DNA of 64,000 bases from the NCBI RefSeq assembly GCF_019669965.1, contig NZ_AP019781.1:2047092-2111091 (forward strand), written 5' to 3'. The DNA is from Methanoculleus chikugoensis (lineage in GTDB: Archaea; Halobacteriota; Methanomicrobia; Methanomicrobiales; Methanoculleaceae). The translations under genes and the position numbers were made by a program. The notes beneath the pieces were generated by a model. It saw only the letters and a program-made list of their open reading frames with translations. It had not been told where the DNA came from and searched no databases. Positions 25,467 to 33,969 of this stretch are shown piece after piece (the first letter of the stretch is position 1; each line of letters begins with the position of its first letter).

Positions 25467-26246
25467 TCAGCCCCCCCGGGCAACGCGCTCCTTGAGCCGC
25501 ATGCGCTGGTCGTAGACCCGCATCGCCCGCAGAAGGTCGATCTTCCTGAACGCCGGCCAGTAGGGGGCGCAGAAGTAGACGGCCGACTCATGGCCGTTCG
25601 CGAGCCAGGGGAGGAAGTTCGAGGTCCGGTAATCGTTGCCGGTACGGATGATCAGGTCGACAGGAGGGATGGGCGCTCCCCGGTTGAGGTGGGCCTCAAC
25701 GGTCGCGGGGTCGATGGCCGCCGGGTCGATGGCGCCATCCCTGACCTCGTCGAGGATCGACCGGGCGGCGTGCACGATCTCGTTCCGGCCGCCGTAGGCG
25801 AGCGCGATGTTGATGAAGTAATCGTTGTAGTGCCGGGTCGCCTCCTCCGCCGCATCGATGGTTGCAAGGAGTTCGCCGGGGAGGAGGGATCGATCGCCGA
25901 TCATCTGCACCCGGATATGGTTTTTGTGTACCCGCTCATCCTTCATGACCGCAACGAACTTCTCCCGGAAGAGGCGAAAGAGCGATTCGAGCTCGCTGCT
26001 ATCCCTCCGGAAGTTCTCCGTGGAGAAGGTGTAGAGCGTGATGTGCTGCACGCCGAGGTCGCACGCCCAGTCGAGGACCTGCTCGGTCGCATCCGCCCCG
26101 AGCCGGTGGCCGACCGCTGTATCGAGCCCCTGTTCCCGGGCATACCGGCGGTTCCCGTCCTGGATCACCGCGACATGCCGGGGGACGTGCTTCACCTGCC
26201 ACTTCAGGTAACGCTCGTAGAGAGGTTCGATCCCCGATCGCAACAT
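25467..26246 (-). CDS. uppS: Polyprenyl diphosphate synthase (cis-prenyltransferase, UppS)
   Basis: The 259-residue protein contains the full catalytic signature PRHVAVIQDGNRRYA (catalytic Asp30), HITLYTFSTENF, INIALAYGGRNEI, IIRTGNDYRTSNFLPW and AVYFCAPYWPAF. It should condense isopentenyl diphosphate into long cis-polyprenyl chains used as glycosyl carrier lipids. The C-terminus reads ERVARGG, which only loosely fits the RxG motif. The ATG overlaps the upstream radical SAM stop by one base (TGATG). The short RxG-bearing homologue at 24560-25150 could be its partner. Confidence 0.93.
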   Translation of the reverse strand: MLRSGIEPLYERYLKWQVKHVPRHVAVIQDGNRRYAREQGLDTAVGHRLGADATEQVLDWACDLGVQHITLYTFSTENFRRDSSELESLFRLFREKFVAVMKDERVHKNHIRVQMIGDRSLLPGELLATIDAAEEATRHYNDYFINIALAYGGRNEIVHAARSILDEVRDGAIDPAAIDPATVEAHLNRGAPIPPVDLIIRTGNDYRTSNFLPWLANGHESAVYFCAPYWPAFRKIDLLRAMRVYDQRMRLKERVARGG

Positions 26247-27256
26247 CAGAGCGGCGTCACCTCGACCACCATGCCGCCGTTCGGGTAGCGCTCGACGACA
26301 TACTTCTTCCCCGGCAGCCCGGCGCCGTGTTCGGTGAGCACCCACCACGCCATCTCGATCCGCCCCTCAAAAACTGCATACTCATCGTCATCGAGACCCT
26401 CCAGGAATCCGTCGACGGCACCTTCCGGCTCGAGCACCCCGTAGACAACGGTTCCGTCATCCGTCACCTCCTCGAACGGACGCGCAGTGTTGGCAGCGAT
26501 CCGCTTTAACCGTTCCCGTAGCTGGACCGAGTCCTTGAAGACCGACGAGCAGAAGTGAACTTTCGGGTCGCCGGTGAGTCTCTCCGCCCACTGGCGGGCA
26601 CCCTTCACGGCGTTGTGCATCCCGTCGTCGAGTTCGAGCCCGCGGTCGCGCATGGCGGCGGCGCAGGTCTCGCCCCACTCCAGCTCGTTGATGTTGAGGA
26701 AGTCGAAGAGCGGGAGGGCGGCGGCAAGATCCTCGATCCCCGGGAGCGCCGGCACCTCGATGCCGACAAGGAAGCCCATCTTCCGGGCGAGGGCGGCGGA
26801 TCGGGCAAAATCGGTCTCGATAATCTGCGGCCAGACCTCATGAGGCGGGTGGAGCCGGATCTCGTCGACCAGCCCCTGCAGGCGCCGGAGCACGGCTTCG
26901 TCCGGCGCAAGGCCGGTGTAGAGGTGGATCTGGTGATCCGGGCCGAAGCGCTCCTTGAGAGCGTGGCAGTACTCCACCACCCGGTCGAGTTCGAGGAGCG
27001 GTTCGCCGCCGGTGACGCCGGTCCCGAGAGCGCTCATGCTCTCCGCAACCTCGATGGCCTCGGACGGCGACGAGACCTGCCGTTCGTTTGCAAAGACCAC
27101 GTCCCGGCCTTTTCGCTCACGTGAAAGCGGACAGTACCAGCAGGTGCGGCGACACCGGCCGGTCACAAAGAGGACCATCTTCGCTCCCTGGTGGCAGAGG
27201 ACGCACCCCGGCGAGAGGAACTGCCCGCCGGGGGGTACTCCCGACTCCTGCGGCAT
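26246..27256 (-). CDS. Radical SAM protein (COG2108-like)
   Basis: The 336-residue protein has an upstream Cys pair (SPGCVLCHQG) and the radical SAM CxxxCxxC motif in GRCRRTCWYCPLS (about residues 33-45), GTGVTGGEPLLELD and IHLYTGLAPDE, typical of the pyruvate-formate-lyase-activase-like COG2108 group of archaea. Substrate is unknown. Its stop overlaps the uppS start, so the two are translated together; a link to polyprenol or glycolipid metabolism is possible but not shown. The C-terminal 100 residues form a separate conserved region ending VVEVTPL. Confidence 0.82.
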   Translation of the reverse strand: MPQESGVPPGGQFLSPGCVLCHQGAKMVLFVTGRCRRTCWYCPLSRERKGRDVVFANERQVSSPSEAIEVAESMSALGTGVTGGEPLLELDRVVEYCHALKERFGPDHQIHLYTGLAPDEAVLRRLQGLVDEIRLHPPHEVWPQIIETDFARSAALARKMGFLVGIEVPALPGIEDLAAALPLFDFLNINELEWGETCAAAMRDRGLELDDGMHNAVKGARQWAERLTGDPKVHFCSSVFKDSVQLRERLKRIAANTARPFEEVTDDGTVVYGVLEPEGAVDGFLEGLDDDEYAVFEGRIEMAWWVLTEHGAGLPGKKYVVERYPNGGMVVEVTPL

Positions 27257-27438
27257 AGTTACAGCATGTATGGGGCGGCGGAAGTGAAAAGGTTTGACGG
27301 TACAGGGAGAGAAACGGGGGAGAGGCAGGCAGGCCGGTAAGTGGCTGTGCTGGAGATGGTTTCCGGTTTTCCCGCCGGAACGAGCGTGGTACCGAGCAAC
27401 AACTAGATATAGGCTCCGTGCAGAGAATTACCCTGGCT

Positions 27439-28332
27439 ATGCCGCTGTGCGCACGTGATGACGGTCTCTCGGAGGTCGTCGGTTTTGTCCTGATCCTCGC
27501 CCTGATCGTCGTAGCGCTCTCGCTCTATCAGATCTACGGGGTTCCGGCGGCCGGGAGGGAGAACGAGATTGCGCACATGAACCAGGTGAAAGACCGGTTC
27601 ATCGATTATAAGATTGTTCTGGACTCACTCTGGCTGAACAACAGGAACGGTGTCCTCCTCTCGACAGCCTTCGACCTCGGGACGGGGGCGGGAGCGACCG
27701 GGGGCAGCGCCTTCGCGCTCCCCATCCTCACCCCCGCGGGTTCGGGGGGAACGGTCTCGGCGAAGAGCGGGGGAGCGAACCTGACGATTGCGCCCGAGGG
27801 GAAGGACCCGGTGACCATCCCCCTCGGGAGCCTCTCCTACACCTCCTCGAACCGCTACTGGGTCGACCAGACCTGGACCTACCAGATGGGCGCGGTCTTC
27901 CTCTCCCAGGACGGGGGGACGACGGTCCGGGTCGGGCCGTCGATTGCGGCGGCGAAGACGGCGGATGAGAACATCACCCTCACCGTAGCCCCGATCAGCC
28001 TCGAGGGTTCGGCCGGGATTGCGGGGTCGGGGCCGGTGCGGGTCGAGACCCGGATGCGCTGGAGCGACCCCTCCTCCCTCAGCGGGACCTACGACCGGGT
28101 GAACCTGACCGTCGATGCCGGCGATCCGGCGACGGCCCGGGCCTGGAAGAGGGCGTTCGACGAGGTCCGGCAGAGGGCGATTGAGGAGAGCGTCGAACCT
28201 TCATGGCTATCGACCGGACAGAGCGGGAATACGGCCACGCTCACCGTCCAGCCGGAGAAGAAGGTGTTCCTCACCGTGTACCCGGCGAACTACACGGTCT
28301 CGATCTACAACGCGGCGTCCCTGATGGAGTGA
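27439..28332 (+). CDS. Pilin-like surface protein with class III type signal
   Basis: The 297-residue protein has a short N-terminus, DDGLSEVVGFVLILALIVVA (residues about 7-26), which is the archaeal type IV pilin pattern (charged, Gly-x-Ser-Glu-Val-Val-Gly, then a hydrophobic helix). The rest is Gly/Ser/Thr-rich beta sequence expected outside the cell. A TATA-like CTAGATAT at 27403-27410 favours the ATG at 27439 over GTG 27418. It heads a three-gene operon; the stop overlaps the next ATG by one base (TGATG). Confidence 0.75.
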   Translation: MPLCARDDGLSEVVGFVLILALIVVALSLYQIYGVPAAGRENEIAHMNQVKDRFIDYKIVLDSLWLNNRNGVLLSTAFDLGTGAGATGGSAFALPILTPAGSGGTVSAKSGGANLTIAPEGKDPVTIPLGSLSYTSSNRYWVDQTWTYQMGAVFLSQDGGTTVRVGPSIAAAKTADENITLTVAPISLEGSAGIAGSGPVRVETRMRWSDPSSLSGTYDRVNLTVDAGDPATARAWKRAFDEVRQRAIEESVEPSWLSTGQSGNTATLTVQPEKKVFLTVYPANYTVSIYNAASLME

Positions 28333-29165
28333 TGGGTGTGAGACGGCATCGTAGTGAAGAAGGAGTCTCCGAGCTGGTCGGAGCCATGCTCCTGCTCGGC
28401 CTGACCGTCATCGGCGTCGCGCTCGTGGGGATCGTCTTTCTCTCCGCCCCCCAGCCGGACGCGATCCCCCGGGCGGCCATCGCCGCGGGAGTTAACGAGA
28501 CCGGCAGCCTCGTCCTCGTCCACGATGGGGGCGATCCCCTGAAAGCAGGCGACTACCGGATCTACGTCGATACCGGGAGCGGGCTTGTGGACGGGACCGA
28601 TACATTCACCGGACTCAAAGACGGCGCGTGGTCGGTGGGGGGGAGCCTCGTCCACAACGGTCCAACACCGGAGCGGGTGGTCGTGACCGCGGTCTCGGGG
28701 GGCAGCGAGACGATCCTTGCAGAACCGGAGTTCCGGGGCGGGAACGGGAGGTTCTCCCCCGACCCGGTGGGACCGGGGGTGGCGCCGGTGGTGACAGTGA
28801 CTCCGACTCCAACACCCGAAGATGTGATTATTAATCTTCCCAAAATAAATGAAAGTTTAATAGCCCTACCAAAAAAAGCGACGATAGATGCGACGATAAC
28901 ATTGGAACAGGCGAGCTATGCCCACATAACCCTCTACAACTATGACGCTGTGAAGCGTGGAGAGAATAATCCAAAAATAACAGTTGCAATGATGACTTCT
29001 GAAGCGCTCGGAGATCTCTATACCTCCGAAGAGATTAATCTCAACGGTTTCACAACCGGCGATCATCCCAATGATCGCATAGCAGTGGTGATCATCATCT
29101 ATGACAGTAACGACGACCCCCTCATGTCCATAACAACGATGGGTGTTGTCCAGAGCGCGCATTGA
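28332..29165 (+). CDS. Archaeal pilin-like protein (type IV pilin N-terminal domain)
   Basis: The 277-residue protein begins with a charged leader ([11 protein letters not shown]) followed by [20 protein letters not shown], the archaeal pilin N-terminal helix. A domain with [17 protein letters not shown]-like sequence ([19 protein letters not shown], residues about 65-83) follows, then a PTPTP linker and an AT-richer C-terminal part (from about 28815) without Pro/Gly bias. The codon and base usage shift at that point suggests the tail was replaced. It is probably assembled at the cell surface. Confidence 0.75.
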   Translation: MGVRRHRSEEGVSELVGAMLLLGLTVIGVALVGIVFLSAPQPDAIPRAAIAAGVNETGSLVLVHDGGDPLKAGDYRIYVDTGSGLVDGTDTFTGLKDGAWSVGGSLVHNGPTPERVVVTAVSGGSETILAEPEFRGGNGRFSPDPVGPGVAPVVTVTPTPTPEDVIINLPKINESLIALPKKATIDATITLEQASYAHITLYNYDAVKRGENNPKITVAMMTSEALGDLYTSEEINLNGFTTGDHPNDRIAVVIIIYDSNDDPLMSITTMGVVQSAH

Positions 29166-29166
29166 A

Positions 29167-30267
29167 ATGCCCAACGACACCGCCGCCTCCGATCTCATCG
29201 CCGTCATGACTCTCATCGCCGTCTTCGTGACGGCGGTGGCGATCCTCGGGGTGACGCTCCTCTCCAGCCCCTCCGGCGACGCGGCGCCCGCGATGCTTGC
29301 CCGCAGTGTTGTGGGAGAGGACGGCAAACTCTCCATCCGCCACGACGGCGGCGACCCCCTCGAATGGGAACACTTTGCGATCATCGTCGACGGCGTCGAC
29401 CGGACGGAGGAGTTCAGCCTCGTCGATACCTCAGGGAACGAACACAGCACCTGGACGTCGTGGGGAACCGGGGAGGCCCTCGTCCTCAGTGGTGTGCCCG
29501 AGGACGCCCACATCCAGATCGTCGCCGGGGGCGTGAGCCGCACCGGCAGTGAATGGCTCCTCCACGAAGTCGGGAGCGGCTCGGCGGTCGGGCCAACGGT
29601 AACGGCAACGACGGTGCCCACCACAATACCCACCACAATACCCACCACAATACCCACCACAATACCGACGACTGAACCGACACAGGTGCCCCTTGTCGCC
29701 GGCTTCACCGCCGACCCCACATCCGGCCCCGCTCCCCTCCGGGTACAGTTCACCGACGCCTCCGCGGGAGGGGCGACCTCGTGGTCCTGGAACTTCGGCG
29801 ACGGCGGCACGTCGACCGAACGAAACCCGGCGCACACGTATACGGACGAAGGGATCTATACCGTCACGCTGACGGTCAAAAACGCCAAAGACAGCGATAC
29901 GGTGACGAAGACGGGGTACATCATCGTTACGGAGGAGCACGTCTCCCGGCTTGAGGTGAATTCGGTCCGGCAGGCGCTCATATTCTTCTGGTGGAACGTC
30001 CCGGTCAACGGGATCGGCATCGATTATTCCGGAGACCTCGGAACGGGATCGGACGAGACGCCGTTCGTCCTCAGCAGAACCGATTCGGACGACTCCGGCT
30101 TCAGGGTCACGCTGACGGCGCCTGATAGCATAGGATTCTGGCCTCTGTTATGGTACTTCGAAAGGTGGCAGGTCGGCGAAACGTGGTATGGGAGCAGGAC
30201 AATCAATGTCCCGGTTGCCGATGATGAGAGCCTGACAGCCACGGCGCATTACAGTTTCTGGCTCTAG
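29167..30267 (+). CDS. Membrane-anchored pilin-like protein with PKD domain
   Basis: The 366-residue protein has an N-terminal hydrophobic helix (residues about 9-31; pilin-like but with a degenerate signal, [11 protein letters not shown]), a DGGDPLEW domain shared with the preceding pilin-like protein, a PTTI repeat linker (residues about 151-166), and a PKD domain (about 180-260: [47 protein letters not shown]). The C-terminal 100 residues are unrecognised. PKD domains mediate extracellular adhesion or spacing. It starts one base after the upstream stop. Confidence 0.78.
   Translation: MPNDTAASDLIAVMTLIAVFVTAVAILGVTLLSSPSGDAAPAMLARSVVGEDGKLSIRHDGGDPLEWEHFAIIVDGVDRTEEFSLVDTSGNEHSTWTSWGTGEALVLSGVPEDAHIQIVAGGVSRTGSEWLLHEVGSGSAVGPTVTATTVPTTIPTTIPTTIPTTIPTTEPTQVPLVAGFTADPTSGPAPLRVQFTDASAGGATSWSWNFGDGGTSTERNPAHTYTDEGIYTVTLTVKNAKDSDTVTKTGYIIVTEEHVSRLEVNSVRQALIFFWWNVPVNGIGIDYSGDLGTGSDETPFVLSRTDSDDSGFRVTLTAPDSIGFWPLLWYFERWQVGETWYGSRTINVPVADDESLTATAHYSFWL
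29617..29664 (+). repeat. Four perfect 12-base tandem repeats
   Basis: The unit CCCACCACAATA repeats four times without change and encodes PTTI x4 in the linker of the PKD protein. Such perfect repeats can change in number by slippage, which would vary linker length in frame. Confidence 0.9.
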
Positions 30268-30338
30268 GGAGCAGAACCGTGCCGGGCAGAAGGGGAAGAC
30301 GGAAAAGAGGGAATCCCGCGGCCGGTCAATAAGCCCGC

Positions 30339-31499
30339 CTACACCAGGTCTTGCGGTTCCCTCACCCTTCCTTCGTCCACCAGCTCCGTGTAATCGTCGA
30401 ACCAGTAGGCCTCCGGGTTGCTCTTATAGACCATGAACCGGCCGAGATCCTCCGGGTCTGCCGCCTGGTTGTACTTGAAGTAGGTGTGCCGGTCCGTCTT
30501 CCCGAGCACCTCGATCTTCCCCGTCGCGTGGGACATCACGAACCGGGCCCGCTTCGCAAGCCCCGAACAGATCGTGCGGGCCTGCTCGAATATCCGGTAG
30601 GACTCCTCCACCGGCACCGCGAACGTCCTGTTGCCGATTGACGGACGGCACTGGAAGACATAGTAGGGGTTCGCGCCGATGAACGAGAGTTTGTCGAAGA
30701 GCGCCGCAAGCACCCCCGGGTCGTCGTTGATGCCGCGGATGAGCGGCGTCTGGTTCATCACGACCGCTCCCGCGTCCTGCAGGAGAGCGACCGCCCGGCA
30801 CGCGGCATCGGTCAGTTCCCTCGGGTGGTTGAACTGCGCCATGATGTAGATACGCTTCTCGTCCATGCTGTAGTCCCGGATCATGTCCAGCAGCGTCGGA
30901 TCGTTGATGATCCGGAAGGGATTGTATGCAGGCATCTTCGTGCCGATCCGGATGATCCCGACGTGATCGATCTCGCGGATCTGCCGGACGATATCGAGCA
31001 GCCGGCCGGTCTCGAGGAAGAGAGGATCGCCCCCCGTAAGGAGGACGTTCGTGATCTCCGGATGGTCCCGGATGTAGGCAAGCCCCGTGGAGATCTCCTT
31101 ATTCACCTCGCGCGCCTCCTCGATGAAGAGGCGCTTGCGGAAACAGTAGCGGCAGAGGCCGCCGCAGATGTCGCTCACGAGCAGGAGAGCGGTTTCACGA
31201 TATTTATGCTGCAGCCCCGGAGCCTGAGTGTACCGGTGCTCCGACGACGGGTCGAGATGCCCCCAGGGCTCAAGCTCCTCGACGGTCGGCACAATCAGCC
31301 GACGGATAGGGTCGGCGGGGTCATCCCAGTCGATCAGCGAGAGATAATAGTCGTTCGCACGGAATGCGAAGTGGTCGGTCACCTCCGCGAGGCGGGCGCG
31401 CTCCTCCGGACCGATACCGGGAACCGAATCGAGCGATGAGACATAGATCGGGTTTTTGGTGCTCCCGATCGCGTTTTGGATATCGTATGTCGTGTTCAT
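30339..31499 (-). CDS. KamA-family radical SAM aminomutase-like protein
   Basis: The 386-residue protein starts at ATG 31499 with GGGAGGT ahead. It has the CxxxCxxC cluster motif in CGGLCRYCFRKRLF and the KamA-type segments LLTGGDPLFL, NPFRIINDPTLLDMIRDY and HPRELTDAA. In lysine 2,3-aminomutase the PLP lysine sits in a GGGGKIPV motif; here the comparable segment is MSHATGKIEVLGK. It may thus be a mutase for another substrate. No ablB acetyltransferase gene is nearby, so an acetyl-beta-lysine osmolyte role is not supported by context. Confidence 0.85.
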   Translation of the reverse strand: MNTTYDIQNAIGSTKNPIYVSSLDSVPGIGPEERARLAEVTDHFAFRANDYYLSLIDWDDPADPIRRLIVPTVEELEPWGHLDPSSEHRYTQAPGLQHKYRETALLLVSDICGGLCRYCFRKRLFIEEAREVNKEISTGLAYIRDHPEITNVLLTGGDPLFLETGRLLDIVRQIREIDHVGIIRIGTKMPAYNPFRIINDPTLLDMIRDYSMDEKRIYIMAQFNHPRELTDAACRAVALLQDAGAVVMNQTPLIRGINDDPGVLAALFDKLSFIGANPYYVFQCRPSIGNRTFAVPVEESYRIFEQARTICSGLAKRARFVMSHATGKIEVLGKTDRHTYFKYNQAADPEDLGRFMVYKSNPEAYWFDDYTELVDEGRVREPQDLV

Positions 31500-31779
31500 G
31501 GAGTACCTCCCAGCCGACACTCTCCAGTGCAGGATACAATCCGCTAACAGCCGGGGACAGGTGCACGAGAGCAGAGATCGTGAATGAAATCCGATCTACG
31601 CAAAGGTTCATGAGAGTTTCATGTTCTCATGCAGGAAACCGTCGCTCCGACATGCGTCATTGAGTGTCGGATTACGTGTTGCAACTCAAAAGGGTTCTGA
31701 GGATATTTATATTTTCGGTTGGGGGAAGAATGTTGCAGAAGCAGCACCCGCCCCCCTATTTAATGCCGGGGATATCGCA

Positions 31780-32157
31780 TCACTTCTTTTTCCGGGCCAT
31801 GGAGAGGATATCCACAACGTATTTTCCTTCCTTCTCCAGTCCAACGACGACCTCGTCCGACCGGGCCAGCTTATCGATGTTCAGTTCGTATGAACCCGGA
31901 CCGAGGATGCGGATGCTCTCGATACGCTCGAATACCTCGATCTCCTCTTTTTTCCGGAGGTCCGGCTTGACCTCAAGCACTTCCTCGCCCGTCTCCCGGG
32001 CGATCTCATCGATGGTCTTCTCTTTCAGCACGTCATCGTGCCGTTCGGCCTCACGGATGTAGAGAAACTTCTTCCCGCCGCAACTCGGGCATCCTTTCAG
32101 AATCTTCGTCGAACCGTCTTCGAACTCTCTCCCGCATTGTGTGCACTTGTGAGGCAT
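31780..32157 (-). CDS. arvC: OapC/ArvC zinc-ribbon protein
   Basis: The 125-residue protein begins with a zinc ribbon (C-x2-C at residues 5-8 in KCTQCG, C-x2-C near 23-26 in GCPSCGG), a charged helical middle, and a conserved end GSYELNIDKLARSDEVVVGL. It is the last gene of the arvA-arvB-arvC run. The set is linked to membrane vesicle production in Haloferax through the ArvA GTPase. The specific job of the zinc-ribbon partner is not known. Confidence 0.85.
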   Translation of the reverse strand: MPHKCTQCGREFEDGSTKILKGCPSCGGKKFLYIREAERHDDVLKEKTIDEIARETGEEVLEVKPDLRKKEEIEVFERIESIRILGPGSYELNIDKLARSDEVVVGLEKEGKYVVDILSMARKKK

Positions 32158-32178
32158 CTCTTCACTCCCGGTATCCGT

Positions 32179-32553
32179 TCATCTCGACGAGGAGACCCAT
32201 GCACTGATGAGATCCTTCTCCTTCTTGAGCGTCTTGAGCTGGTTCGCCGGCCCGATCACGGTCAGGCGAGTCTCGGAGCGTTTCCCGCCGAGAAGTTTCG
32301 CCAGGAACCCGCCCTGGGCATCCCTGATGGGATAGGTCTCCATCTCGATCCCGGAGAACCCGTCCGGCGCGATCTCCCGCATCGTGATCTCAATAAGCTT
32401 GCTCTGCTCGTCCGGCGCGAGGCCCTTCTCCAGGATGACGATGTTTCCTTCCATCACGTCATCGAGGATCAGGCGGATCTTCTCCATCGACGTGAGGCGA
32501 TCGAGACGTTCCGCAGAGATCAGGTCGATTTGTACACCCTGTATCATCTCCAT
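32179..32553 (-). CDS. arvB: OapB/ArvB (DUF2073) family protein
   Basis: The 124-residue protein contains QIDLISAERLDRLTSMEKI, NIVILEKGLAPDEQSKLIE and GIEMETYP, the OapB/ArvB pattern. It has no membrane helix. The ATG at 32553 overlaps the arvA stop (TGATG), with an in-frame GTG one codon earlier, so tight coupling with the GTPase is likely. It lies 21 bases before arvC. It probably acts as partner or regulator of the GTPase. Confidence 0.85.
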   Translation of the reverse strand: MEMIQGVQIDLISAERLDRLTSMEKIRLILDDVMEGNIVILEKGLAPDEQSKLIEITMREIAPDGFSGIEMETYPIRDAQGGFLAKLLGGKRSETRLTVIGPANQLKTLKKEKDLISAWVSSSR

Positions 32554-33194
32554 CACCCGAAATACGTCGTCATCTTCTCGTACAACTCATCCACGTTGTT
32601 CCCTTCAAGACCCGATATGGAGATCACCGGGTGCTGGGGGAACGCACTCTTGATCCGCGCGGCGGACGCATCGGGGAGATCGTTCTTATTTGCGACGATC
32701 ACGACCGGGAGTTTCCGGCTCTCGATGATCCCGATGAGCATGATGTTCACCTGCTGGAACGGGTCCTGCGTGGAATCGAGCATATAGATGACGCCGTCGA
32801 TATCCTCGCGGAGCCAGTGCATCGCCTCGGCAACGCCCTCGGTCGCCTCCCGGGCCCGCTTGACCGCCTCCTCCTTCTCGATGCCGTACTCGACAAACTC
32901 GTTGTAGTCGATCTTGGTCGTCACGCCCGGGGTATCGACGATGTCGATGGTGACCGAACTGCCATTCTGTCCCGTGATGGTGATATCCTCTTTGCGCCGG
33001 ACGCGCCGGGTTTCGTGAGGCACCTCGCTGACCGGGCCGACCGCATCGCCGACCCAATCCCGCACAATCCGGTTCGCAAGCGTGGTCTTGCCGGCATTGG
33101 GAGGGCCGTAGATCCCGATGCGGCAGGTTCGCTTCTTAAAGAGCGCCTTCAACAGCCCCGAGATCTTTCTTTTCGTACGAACTAAGAACGTCAT
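32553..33194 (-). CDS. arvA: Small Era-like GTPase ArvA/OapA
   Basis: The 213-residue protein has a basic N-terminus (TKRKISGLLKALFKKR) and a G domain: IYGPPNAGKTTLANRI (G1), a switch with HETRRVRR, DIVDTPGVTTK (G3) and VANKNDLPD (G4), with SISGLEGNN (G5). In Haloferax volcanii the orthologous small GTPase is needed for extracellular vesicle formation. Here it heads the arvABC operon, and a GGGAGCT ribosome binding site precedes the ATG. The basic tail could bind membrane. Confidence 0.9.
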   Translation of the reverse strand: MTFLVRTKRKISGLLKALFKKRTCRIGIYGPPNAGKTTLANRIVRDWVGDAVGPVSEVPHETRRVRRKEDITITGQNGSSVTIDIVDTPGVTTKIDYNEFVEYGIEKEEAVKRAREATEGVAEAMHWLREDIDGVIYMLDSTQDPFQQVNIMLIGIIESRKLPVVIVANKNDLPDASAARIKSAFPQHPVISISGLEGNNVDELYEKMTTYFG

Positions 33195-33209
33195 TAAGCT
33201 CCCTCAGGT

Positions 33210-33265
33210 AGGCAGAATTTGCCTATACTTAAGTGAGTTGTGGCACTCACAAATAAATATAATTA
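33210..33265 (-). promoter_or_regulatory. arvABC promoter region with TATA and two inverted repeats
   Basis: On the minus strand TTATATTTAT (about 33252-33263) is a good TATA box. Two inverted repeats lie between it and the arvA ATG: AGGCA/TGCCT (33210-33224) and GTGAGT/ACTCAC (33233-33250). Either may be an operator or affect the leader. Confidence 0.45.
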
Positions 33266-33329
33266 TATGTTCCGTCCGGCATATTCTCGTCATTTTGCAG
33301 ACAAACAACTTTCCCGGTGCGAGAGAATT

Positions 33330-33338
33330 CTTTTATAC
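33330..33338 (+). promoter_or_regulatory. TATA-like element before the CBS operon
   Basis: CTTTTATAC lies about 68-76 bases before the first CBS gene ATG. A GGAGAATTCC ribosome binding site follows in the leader. Confidence 0.4.
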
Positions 33339-33405
33339 TGTTGAAACGTAGATAGACTTGCACCTGGAAAATCGGCTCTAATTGCGACCAGATTAGGAGA
33401 ATTCC

Positions 33406-33969
33406 ATGATGAATAATAGTGATACCATCCATTTCGAGACACGCATACCGGTCAGGGAGGTCATGCAGAGCCATCCGACGACCATCGATGTCGGGGAGAC
33501 TGTCGCCCGGGCGGCGCAGATCATGTGCCGCGACGAGGTCGGGAGTTGTATTGTGCTGCAGAGCAACCTGCCTACCGGGATCGTCACGGAGGAAGATATC
33601 AACTGCAAAGTCGTGGCTAAAGACTTGAAACCGGGTGAAATTCACGTCAGCGAGATCATGAGCACGCCCCTGATCACGATCGGCGCCGAGAAGCTGGTCG
33701 GGGACGCCGCGGCAATGATGGTGAAGCACCGTGTCCGCAGGCTCCCCGTCGTCGAAGACCAGATGGTCATCGGGATCGTGACAGTTCGGGACATCCTCAC
33801 CGTCGCGGCCGAAGTGAACGAACTCCTCGCGGATCTCATCGAGATCAACCGCGAAGAGGTGTACGCCATGGGGGTATGCGACCGGTGCGGGAACATCTCC
33901 GACGACTTATCAAGGGTCGACAACCTTATGCTCTGCCCCGCCTGTCGGGAGGAGGAGCAGTTGCTATGA
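33406..33969 (+). CDS. CBS-pair protein with C-terminal zinc ribbon (operon gene 1)
   Basis: The 187-residue protein holds one CBS pair (VREVMQSHPTTIDVGETV, TGIVTEEDI; VSEIMSTPLITIGAEKLV, LPVVEDQMVIGIVTVRDI) and a C-terminal zinc ribbon (CDRCG ... CPAC, residues about 157-182). CBS pairs bind adenosine nucleotides or SAM and report energy or ligand status. Its stop overlaps the next gene by 4 bases (ATGA). The zinc ribbon suggests nucleic acid or protein contacts that the other four genes lack. Confidence 0.87.
   Translation: MMNNSDTIHFETRIPVREVMQSHPTTIDVGETVARAAQIMCRDEVGSCIVLQSNLPTGIVTEEDINCKVVAKDLKPGEIHVSEIMSTPLITIGAEKLVGDAAAMMVKHRVRRLPVVEDQMVIGIVTVRDILTVAAEVNELLADLIEINREEVYAMGVCDRCGNISDDLSRVDNLMLCPACREEEQLL

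Noticed and set aside
29617-29664. Repeat array as a CRISPR
   Set aside because: Units are 12 bases, directly adjacent without spacers and in frame inside a coding linker.
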